Made by a program: the position numbers and the translations under genes. Source: Folioceros fuciformis (Eukaryota; Anthocerotophyta; Anthocerotopsida; Anthocerotales). From it: DNA of 43,176 bases. The notes beneath the pieces were generated by a model. That model was not told where the DNA came from and ran no database searches. It was given only the letters and a program-made list of their open reading frames with translations. This document shows positions 20,536 to 29,353 of this stretch, piece after piece (the stretch's first letter is position 1; every line of letters begins with the position of its first letter). The DNA lies in contig JBNGIO010006380.1 in the NCBI GenBank assembly GCA_049999805.1, positions 34,593 through 77,768 of the forward strand. Reading direction: 5' to 3'.

Positions 20536-21140
20536 TAATTTTTTCAGTCTAGGAACGAAGCATGACACGATGCGCTTGGGATATCTGACATCTTTGTACA
20601 GCATTGCCTGTTTCTTTGGATTGTCTCATGCCCCGAAATGGGTTTAGGTTAAACAAAGGACACCTCAGAGCTACGCCTACACATGCTCCTTCTTGCATAC
20701 GTTGTTCAAAATATGCAGCAGGAAGATCCCTTCCAAGAGAACTGGGAAGTCGGCACCGTGGGTTTGAACACGCGATCAATTATTGTGAAGTAACTCGTGA
20801 TGCTTTAAGGTCATGTAACTCAAAGGTTAATTAGCACAGCCATTTAGCGGCCCCGCACATGGAGCTGGAAGGCAAGACATTTATTGCGTGCCCCTATCGA
20901 GGGCAATGAAGCTGGTTGAAGACCACCTCACATCGTGTGAGCTCCAAGACATTCACGTCTGATTACCATCTACAAGAGTTCAATTTTACTATGCGGAAGA
21001 AAGTTGCTCGCTTCATTTTCACCATCAAAGAAAGGTCATTCCTACCGAATGGAAGAAGGTCGTGAGCAGTCGTTTCTGCTTTGCTCCGACAAAAATCATT
21101 CAACAGGAGTAATCTAGTAGTAGGGTAGCAACAAATAGTC
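20536..21140. other. Convergent intergenic region
   Basis: These 605 bp lie between two stop codons of convergent genes and should hold both 3' UTRs. On the minus strand an AATAAA lies about 260 bp past the PLP-fold gene stop. Nothing else is recognised. Confidence 0.5.
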
Positions 21141-23089
21141 TCATGGATTTGAAGCTCTGGCAGAAGGAGAGGCTCTCGGAGACCCAGTTTCCTGCTGCGT
21201 CTCTGTAATAAATCTCATGGCTTCTGAAGCAATGTACTCGTCGTCTCTGAATCTAAGCAAGAAGTCTACCAATCTGTACACATCGGAAAAGGTCGACATA
21301 GGCCCGAAAGAGACACGGATAGACGAGAATTGGGGGGTCTTGTCGTAGAATGAAAAGTCCTTCGCTCGATCTGAAGCCTTGCTGAGAGCATGGGCCAACC
21401 CAGGGTTGTTAAAATATCCTGTACCAATCACTATGTTTTCCTTTTGAGCCAACCGCTGTACCAGGCTAGAGGGTATGATAGTCCCGGTGGAATCCACCAG
21501 GTTGAAAGCCACTATGCTTCCCCTTTCATGTAAGCCCCGAGGCCCGTACAGTTGAACCAATGACTTGTCGTTGTGGTGGAGACCTTTAAGTACTTTCACC
21601 AGCCACGCTTCTAGACATTGCACCCGTTTCCTGACGGATTGAAGACCAATCGCTTCAAGATGTTGGAGCCCAAAGTTGAGAGCTGCGAATGACAACAGAT
21701 TGATGACTTCGTCTTCAGACACAATGTGGTAATTTTTCCCTCGCTCTTGGACCCTGTTGGCTGCAACAAACCTGAGGCCAGATACTCCTGCAGTACTATG
21801 GATTGTGAAGGCAGACTTTTTCACAAGAAGGAACCCCATCCCTGAAGGATATCCTAGTAGATGACGGAAGGAGCCAACCACAAACTCTGGTCGAACCACT
21901 GACAGATCCAAACTACCAGAAGGTAGGAATGTGGAAACATCCAGCAATACATGCCATCCATTTTGTTGAGCCTCAACAACCCAGTTGAGGGAGTGCTTTA
22001 CACCGGACAGACAGGATTGAGCAGGAAAGACGAAGAGCCCTCCACGCTCCCCGTGGCTTCTCAGCGTCTTTCTAAGTACAACGCCCTGTATGGCGAGATT
22101 CACTTCTCCAACGGCGCATACCATTTGTTTCACTCCTTGCTGACGTCCAGCTGTAGCAATAATCTTCACAGCTTCATGGTTATCCTGGCACACCAAGAAT
22201 GCATTGCCTTTCTGAAACGAGTATGCCTCTGCGAAAACCCAAAAGGCTGCAGTGTACCCTGTTGTGAAAACCACACTGTATTCATCGGGTGTAGTATTCA
22301 AGAGCTGCAATAGTCGGCGATGGGTCTCAGTTACATGGATGCCTAAGTGACTAGAAGATAAATGACCAAGGCTGGCAGCTCGAAAGGACGGGGCTTCTTG
22401 CTGCACTGCTTTAGCATGCTCCTCAACCTGACACATAACTACATTAGCCTACAAGGCTTCGTGAAGGGGAGCTGTCTATGAACGGTGTACCAGCTGCAGA
22501 CTGCCAAAACACGTACCTGAAAGCATGAAAAGAGAGCAAAACTTGCATAATCAAGGTAGACTATCGACTGCGAGTCCAGCTTAGGGTACTGCTCTTTCCT
22601 CACATTGTCAACAGAAACGTTGACAAAGTAGTCCTCAAATTCTTCCAGAAACGCCTCCTCTGCATCCTCAAATTTTGGCAACACATCAGGTCCGGCATCA
22701 CGGCTGGATTCCGGTACTGACGAGGTGGTGCATGTTTGTTGAGCTAGCGATGACAGCGAAATTTCGTGAGTTTCGAAATGAGCAGGTAGCAATGACGTCA
22801 GGGAGCGCGAGGACTGCTTACTTTCAGGATCACGCCGGAGGACCTCCATTCTTGTCGACACGCGGTCACTAACGTTTTCTTGAAAACAGGTCGCAGCTGC
22901 CCGCTGACTTATGTCGACTGTGTGGCCGAAATGAGTTTCCGCCTCTGCGGCCAGTGCGTCGGCGTCTGTCTCAGGTCTGGAGTTGCCCGAGCGAGAAGAC
23001 AAACTCCTGCTTCCTCTGCCAGATAGCATATTAGCTCTTGTCCCCTTCACATTGAAGGAGGGGCTGACTCTCAGTACGGGAGGCTCCAA
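21141..23089 (-). CDS. MoCo-sulfurase-like PLP-fold protein, two exons
   Basis: Exons on the minus strand are 22517-23089 and 21141-22427, giving 619 codons. The protein belongs to the class V aminotransferase fold, in the plant group annotated as PLP-dependent transferases related to molybdenum cofactor sulfurase. Recognisable blocks are YLDYASFALFS at the end of exon 1, VVFTTGYTAAF, GGLFVFPAQSCLSGVKHSL, NGWHVLLDVS, VVRPEFVVGSF, GYPSGMGFLLVKKSA and SSIRVSFGPMSTFSDV. About 165 N-terminal residues are Ser/Glu-rich and poorly conserved. The family's PLP lysine normally lies in a SFYK-type motif; here the same place reads SFRH (residues 377-380, with His at 21861-21863), so the Schiff-base lysine appears lost. 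It may be a regulatory or non-catalytic paralogue. The start is the first ATG of the long open frame; an upstream UTR exon cannot be excluded. Confidence 0.88.
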
Positions 23090-24779
23090 TTTGCCAGATT
23101 TTCGAGGTCCCTGGTGACAGCATCACAACAACTATAAGAGAGAGTGCGCATCCACAATTCATTCAGCACCGTGTGCAGACAAAATGAATCCATCCCGGCT
23201 GAAATGGCTTCTGCATCTCTCACAGGGCCCATGGTGATGGAGATTCACCTTGGAAGCTCCAGATGAACTGGAGCGTGACCGCAATTTGGCCAGCTTACTG
23301 AACATTTCGGACCACAGAGATGCCTGGCCCGCTGTTCCCTATGAAACTCTTGGAGTCCGAACTTGCACTCATCCCCTGAATAAATTCACCTCGCCCACCA
23401 GCAGAGAATTCTAATCTGCAAGACCCAGAGCGCCAAGAGCGGAGCAGCATGGCAACTGACAAGCCAGAGGCCAGGCTGCAATGCACGCAACCGAAACGGC
23501 AGCAAATACCCAACTTCGTCTCCTGATGTTCTGATGTTCGAGTGTCGAAATGTTGGGTGGCCACGGGAGGCAGACACGACAAGGCAGCAGCTGTAGACGT
23601 GGGACGAGAACCGGGCAGCAGAATCAACGCTGTATCCCAGACTGGGTGAAGAGAAAGAGGCGGGTTAAAGGTGTGCAAATGCCCGGAATGAACATGCGTC
23701 TGAACCCAGGCTCGCGGTGCATGGCTTCGGCCAGGCCACGACCAGCACGATTGGACTATAGTCAGCAACTGCATCCCGTGGGACCCACTTGGTCTCAGAG
23801 TACGAACCGGAAGTCGGTCTCAGCGTGTGAACCGGAAGTCGCTTACTTTCTTCCATCTCTTTCGGGATTGGTTGACCACAATCCACGCACCACAATGCGT
23901 CCACGCTAGAGGACCCGTCTACCAATCCTGTCAAGGCTCCTTCATTTTCGCTCCATCCGGTGGCAGACCGTACGACCGTTCATTGTGGCGAATGTCTCCT
24001 GCTCGGCCATCATGACTGTATGCACTTCCTTCTGCTGCTCGTAGCTCGAGGCTTCATTCCTTGGCACGATCGAGCATGCCCGCATTCCAATAGCAGCATA
24101 TGTTCGTCATGAGAACGAGAAGTCCCGAGCCTTGCGTTCGCTCTTAAGACACACAGCATTGACATCACGTTTTCCCAGCTCGTCAGGGCCACGTTTATTT
24201 CAACCTGGATAACAGAAGAGCAGCCACACCGACAGATTGGGCTGCATAGGCATGTGGGAAAGCGTATCTTCTGCAACGACCAAATGCCCTGCACGTCGCA
24301 CAAGATCACTTCTTCAGCTCCGCAGACACCCCATGATCTCTGCTCATCCCGACAGAGTATTCCGATGCGTTCTCCACCTTGCCGAAATGGCTCCAGGCCG
24401 TCACCAGTCGCAAGGAATGTTAAGTATTCTCTGGCTTCAGGTCTATCAGAGCCATGTCTTCTAGACCACTTGACGGCTTCCTGCACGCTTCCAAGGCAGC
24501 AATGAATATGGTGTATGTGGATTACGATCCCCTCTGATGGCATCTGGGAGTGCAAGTCGTTCTCCTTGATTGTCTCAGCAGGTGCCGCAAATATGCGAGT
24601 CCAATGACACTCGGTTCTGCTAGACAAATCCTCTTTACACCTCCTAACCGCAATTGCATACAAGGTCATCAACGCGCGCCACCTGCACAAGCACATCTCA
24701 TGCAAAACTTGTTCCAACATCAATGACATGTAATTTCTTAACCTTTTCCTTTTCGAGTGAATACACCTTCAGATCCTGG

Positions 24780-25350
24780 CCGTCCACCTTTGCACTTCTC
24801 TCCTTCTCTGCCATAGTTCATCACTTTCGGAGTGGTTCGAAACATTTGAAGACGGGCCTGACACCTCTTTCATAACCTGGAAATGTTCTAAAGGCCTGTC
24901 TCCTCGGCCCTGGACGAAATAAGCTACACTGATTTGTCCACGACACAACATGTCGTTCTAATGAACTGTCAACCACAAGGTGCATCCATGAACCTCCTAC
25001 ACGTCACCCATACTCTTCACCTTCTAACCAGTGATTGAGTTGCTGCACAAAAACATTCTCAGTCAGGTGCTCTTTGCGTAGCTGTAGCACGCTATCTCTC
25101 CTTCTCTTCCAGAGTGTCATATCTTAGGAGATTTCTCACCAAGATACCTCTGCCGAGGCCTGACAAACCTCCTTTTCCAATTGAGGAGATTGCTTGCAAT
25201 TGGTTCGTCACGATAGCAGTCCAGCCACAACATTGCGCTCTGACAACCTATCAGACACCTCAGGTGCATCCATAAAGGTTCTAAGCTGAACAAAAAATGT
25301 CTGAGCCAATTTCCCTATGTATATTCGGAGCATAAGTTTCTCTACTCTGT
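24780..25350. repeat. Diverged tandem duplication, unit about 250-300 bp
   Basis: Blocks recur in the same order: CTCTCCTTCTCT near 24797 and 25096, GGCCTGACA near 24856 and 25156, CACAACAT near 24943 and 25227, AGGTGCATCCAT near 24978 and 25262, and ACAAAAA near 25045 and 25289. Shrinking offsets show deletions in the second copy. Confidence 0.6.
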
Positions 25351-25494
25351 CGAAGTGGCTACAGCTTGGCATATCCATGACTGCCATACCCTCGCTTTCG
25401 GTTGGCTGCCACATGCAACCATGTTACTGACAGACATTCATACGTTGGGCATAAACATTGCCGTCTGTAAATACTGGTAAAGTTGAAAGGCACT

Positions 25495-26169
25495 TTATTC
25501 GTAGTGCTGCTGAGCATATGCTACCATCATGGCAGTCCATAAACCTGTGTGATCAGGGTACACAAACAACTCCTGTGCATCCTCCATGCTGCTGTCCTTG
25601 CAAACGAGGTAACCAGAATACTGTAAACGAAAATTATCTAATTCAACAAACCCCACCAGCAATTCTAGCATTAATCTTGTTGCCTTAGACATCCGATATG
25701 CAAGGAGTGCTTCAAAGACAGCTTGGACTGCGTATGGAACATGGAACATGCAAATATACTCAAAACGCCGTGCCAAATGGAACATTCTAATGAGCATCAG
25801 AAGCACGGACAATCGGTGATATGACACCAGCAAGTGCCCTCCCCGACATATAAGTTGGACAACGCACACGCTACCTTTCCTTGGGAACAGGTGCAAACCA
25901 GAAGATACCCTGTCACCTTGCAGTCGCGCATCTAGCCTGGCTTGGTTGGAATTTTCAACCCAGGTAGTGGTGGTTCCAGCAATCTTCAGCTTGACGAGCA
26001 CACTTCGGAAATATACAACTGACCTACGTCGTTGGTGATACAACGCCCGTGACACGATCCAAGACGAAAATGGGGAAAGTTTCCAACTGAGCCTAAAATT
26101 GTTTAATTTGTCGACGTTGTGAACGAAACAGGGAACGGGGCTGTGGCTCGGAGCGCACCACCACTGCAC
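25495..26169 (-). other. Unrecognised 224-codon open frame
   Basis: The frame begins 120 bp from the start of the small membrane protein gene, on the opposite strand. It would therefore fit a bidirectional promoter. It has no known domain, no repeat and no clear membrane segment. An acceptor-like pyrimidine tract ending in CAG inside it suggests it may be partly intronic. I treat it as a candidate transcript, not a gene. Confidence 0.2.
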
Positions 26170-26288
26170 ATCAGGAGCAGGAGCTTGCTCACCGCGTCAT
26201 ACGCGATACTCGAGATCGAAGGCAGGAGGCCAGCTTGCAAGCAAGTGGCAAGCCGGCAGAGGCGGCAACGGCGCATTGCGGCAGCATC

Positions 26289-26814
26289 ATGGCTCTCAAG
26301 GCATCAAAGTCCATTGTGCCTGCCCTAGTTGGGGCGGGTGTTGTGTCCTACATCTTCTGGGATCTGGCTCGCAACCGCAAGGTGTTTGGCGGTAAGCATT
26401 TCTGGTCGACTGGGCATCCTTAATGACGTTGCTTGTGCTGCAGATGATTTCGCTTGGCTGCCTTTCTGCACAGCGATCACCGAAACGCTTGCGGAAACTG
26501 CTTATCGTTTTCCCTTGGAAGCCAGCAATTGTCTAGTGATATGATGCTTGACTTCTGCTCAGCAGGTCGTGATGTGTCAATGGTAGAGGAGATATGCTCC
26601 TTACCAGGCTAAGGTGATGAATTGTTGCAATTATTTCATGCTCATTGCTGTTTGAGGTTATTGCTGTGCAGGCACTGTGCCCCGAACCCTGACCAAGGAA
26701 TGGGCCAAGGAGACTGAAAGGCTCATGGACGAAGGCTGGCCGGTCGTGGCTGGAAAACCCGTGGTGATGAACCCTATCTCTAGACAGAACTACAGGAAAG
26801 CATCAGGCGATTGA
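26289..26814 (+). CDS. Small conserved single-pass membrane protein, two exons
   Basis: Exons are 26289-26391 and 26672-26814, giving 81 codons. The N-terminus has a short basic start (MALKASKS) and one hydrophobic segment (residues about 9-25, IVPALVGAGVVSYIFWDL). It is followed by NRKVFGGTVPRTLTKEWAKE and a C-terminal PVVMNPISRQNY block. I recall very similar short proteins across green plants, with the FGG and VMNPISRQN blocks conserved, but no established function. The intron falls inside the Gly codon of FGG, with donor GTAAGC and acceptor TGTGCAG. Position of the hydrophobic segment would fit an N-in or organelle-inserted protein such as a mitochondrial inner-membrane protein; that is inference. 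It is convergent with ARPC2. Confidence 0.75.
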
Positions 26815-27148
26815 TAGGCGTTGGATGGCCAGGGTTATGGTGACCAGGGCCGCTTGTAGCGTTGACTCACATGGTGGCTGTGTTTCAGACTGAACTGAGT
26901 CGATTGCCTGTATATCTTGCCAAGAATGCTTGGGAGAGGGGATCGGACAGGAGAACGTGAGTTTTTTAGTCCTCTTTCGTAGGTAACAAAAAATTATGTG
27001 AGCGCTTTGCCCAAGGCATTAGCAGGTTGAATGAAGTCTCCAATGCTATCGTTGAACATCAAGCTATGATTGTTTCTGGTGCTAAGGCTTAACATCTGCT
27101 AACATAGTTTCTGGAATGGTGATTGTCACTCGTTGCGAGTGGCCTGAA
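26815..27148. other. Convergent intergenic region
   Basis: These 334 bp between the stops of the small membrane protein gene and ARPC2 should hold both 3' UTRs. Nothing else is recognised. Confidence 0.5.
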
Positions 27149-28105
27149 TTACATAGACCGCCTGAAGGATTTATCCTGTGCACTTTTCTTTTCTTTCACA
27201 AGAGTGGTATCGTCTTCTGACTTGGTTTTGTTAAATGCCTCAGTCAGAGCGTCCACTCGCCTCCTCATTCTAGTGTGCATGAAGGCCTTGGAGCACTTGA
27301 TATGATAGGCGACGTATGAATGAAAGGTCGAAAGACTCCACACGACTTTTTCTAAGCTGTCTCCCTCCACATGGCGGGGGCCGATGACGAAAGACACAAA
27401 GCCGCAGTTGGCATCAAGGGCCTGAGGAGGCGCACCCTTGAGCTCAAGAGGAGGACTGGTAGACCACTTGCAAACAGGCGCGGTGTCTACACTTGCTGTG
27501 CGTCGTGCCTCCATGAACTCCTGTAAGAAGGAGGTTGCGAGAATGACGTCGTTGGCATCCTTGAAACGCATGGGAAACACCACAATCACCTTCTCTCGTT
27601 GCGGGATCACAAAATAAGACTCCCTCGGCCTGTGCACCAGAGAGGTGAGCAGGTCAGCATCCGGATCCACTTTCTTGGCGGCGAGATGCTTCAAGATGTT
27701 GCGTAAGGGAGCTCCCAGCACTATAGATCGAAGGGATGCCAACCTCGTCACCAGATGCAGGCGCTGTCCCTCATCAGAGGGCAGACCGGTGAGATCGAGG
27801 CGTAAGGTGAGATCGAAGCCGGGCTCCGTGGCCCCCATGACTTGGACTGCATGGCCATAAGCCCCTCTGACAGCTTCGGCGGCACCAAGGGGCAGACTCC
27901 CGGATAAAACCGTTTCCGGAGGCGGAGGAGGAATGGAGATAGACAAGAAGAGATGTTGGGGTTCCTTCGCCGTGGCTCGGATTTGGTAGCGCACGCCGTC
28001 GAACTCCACCAGCTGGTAGTCGATCTCCAGTCCTCTGTCCAGAGCGCGCAGTCGAGCATGGAGCTTGTGCTGCAATACTCGGGATGTTCCTCGCAGCAGA
28101 ATCAT
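27149..28105 (-). CDS. ARPC2: ARPC2, Arp2/3 complex 34-kDa subunit, intronless
   Basis: ARPC2 and ARPC4 form the structural core of the Arp2/3 complex, which nucleates branched actin filaments in the cytoplasm. In Arabidopsis loss of ARPC2A (DISTORTED2) distorts trichomes. The 318-codon frame spans the whole family length, from MILLRGTSRVLQHKL to the basic tail. Diagnostic blocks are VEFDGVRYQIRA, PPPETVLSGSLPLGAAEAV, LASLRSIVLGAPLRNILKHL, VVFPMRFKDANDVILATSF and VWSLSTFHSYVAYHIKCSK followed by FMHTRMRRRVDAL. The length and start match the plant protein closely. No intron is needed: the whole CDS is one open frame, unlike every other long gene here except the plastid protein gene. It appears intact. 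An intron in the 5' UTR cannot be excluded. Confidence 0.96.
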   Translation of the reverse strand: MILLRGTSRVLQHKLHARLRALDRGLEIDYQLVEFDGVRYQIRATAKEPQHLFLSISIPPPPPETVLSGSLPLGAAEAVRGAYGHAVQVMGATEPGFDLTLRLDLTGLPSDEGQRLHLVTRLASLRSIVLGAPLRNILKHLAAKKVDPDADLLTSLVHRPRESYFVIPQREKVIVVFPMRFKDANDVILATSFLQEFMEARRTASVDTAPVCKWSTSPPLELKGAPPQALDANCGFVSFVIGPRHVEGDSLEKVVWSLSTFHSYVAYHIKCSKAFMHTRMRRRVDALTEAFNKTKSEDDTTLVKEKKSAQDKSFRRSM

Positions 28106-29353
28106 GTCAGCAGTACCTCCACCTTGTCACCGTGTACCAGTTCAACTGGAAGTCTCGTATGATGTCGGAACAGTGCCAGATCCTGCACAAGAGTTGTTAG
28201 GTTTTCTAACCACAGCCTGCGGATTTGCCAATGTCACGACACCACAGTGTTACAGAACCTGCAGACGTCAAAGAGCCAGCCTTGGATTGTCCGCAAAGGC
28301 CGTGTCAGTTTCCTGTTTTGCCACTGTCCCGGGGCCTCACGGTTGTCTGTTGGTGAATCACCACGACTTCTTGTGAGAGGCTGACATCCATGGGCCTCGG
28401 AAGGTCAGAAACTTGGCATTGGAGGAACTGGTGGACATGTTGAGTGGCCCTCGACAGAAAACCCAGTTTATTCCGTCACATGATGTGGCTGCCAGTTCTT
28501 CCTAGAAGATACGTGCCATCGCGGCCTTGCAGGGTTGCCCGCTGCTCCCACAAATTGAAATATACCCCATGGCAACTGCTCACCTTGAGCATCGCAAGGC
28601 CGATCAGACTGTTTTCCCCTGAAGGTGGAAACAGGTTGCCGACTCTTACGATATTTTGTAGACCTTATTCCATCAGGTATGCAACCATAACTTCTAGACT
28701 GCTTTCTCCCCTCCTCAGCTCCAGAAGTGAAACCTTTATAGATGTGACAATGTACCCTATACAAGTTGGCTAATTTACATCACCACAAGAGACAATTCAA
28801 CCTAATTTACAGAAAAGAAAACGGGAACTATGGTTACATGGCCGATGATGGAACACTGATGCTAAGAAAGATTCGTTGTTGTCATCCTCCTAAACGGCTT
28901 GCTCACCATCAACCTTGCCTGCGAATCTAAAGCACTCACACACAGGAGTAGGAGTCTTTGGGATGTTAAGATACAACTACCTCTCTGGGCCTTGATACTT
29001 GGACTACCCCGTGCCACACTCTGCACCCTGATTGTCATAATCCTGGACCGCAACTCTACATGAGCTCCGCTTTCTCATCATTTTTCTGAGTTAATGCGGG
29101 AGCTCTAATGCCTTACACTCTTCAGACCAAAGTCTTCCTACGTTGTGTACAGCCTGAGCACGCTTAACTGCAGCCAGGATCTCTTCCTTCATTGGTCCTC
29201 TCATCTTCTCACTGCATGCGATGTCCCGTGAGAAGGTTGCAAAATGATCCCACTTCAAGCGGACTGGCCTGAGCTGGAGATGGGAAAGAATGATACCTGT
29301 CCATTGAAGCACAGGGGCAAGTTCAAACTGCAGTGAGGAACATATGGTGAGGC
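28106..29353. other. Intergenic region with an ABC-transporter relic
   Basis: It lies upstream of ARPC2 and downstream of the ABCB gene. 28106-28900 shows no feature beyond the likely ARPC2 promoter. From about 29000 the DNA matches the region around 39590-39960, and an NBD relic lies at about 29095-29300. Confidence 0.5.
29095..29300 (-). pseudogene. Relic of an ABC-transporter NBD1 exon
   Basis: On the plus strand, the piece GCACGCTTAACTGCAGCC followed by AGGATCTCTTCC resembles the ABCB NBD1 exon near 32515 (CGCACGCTCGGCTGCTGCC then TGGATCTCTTCC). The minus-strand peptide KEEILAAVKRAQA resembles [13 protein letters not shown] of NBD1. It lies just past the ABCB stop, on the same strand, and cannot be part of that protein. 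The same relic, better preserved, is at 39710-39850. Confidence 0.6.

Larger units (their letters stand above)
23090..26288. other. 3.2-kb intergenic block without a recognised gene
   Basis: It lies between two gene starts: the PLP-fold gene (-) and the small membrane protein gene (+). Minus-strand open frames of 239 codons (24010-24729) and 224 codons (25495-26169) match nothing I know. Their Cys/Trp/Arg-rich composition does not look like a normal protein. A diverged tandem duplication lies at about 24780-25350. A non-coding RNA or a decayed gene on the minus strand is possible but not shown. Confidence 0.4.

Noticed and set aside
20745-20780. Possible tRNA T-arm (GTGGGTTTGAACACGC)
   Set aside because: No acceptor stem, D-arm or anticodon arm could be paired around it.
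24010-24729. Minus-strand frame of 239 codons as a gene
   Set aside because: It is Cys/Arg/Trp-rich with no domain, repeat or membrane pattern, and no splice-linked neighbours could be shown.
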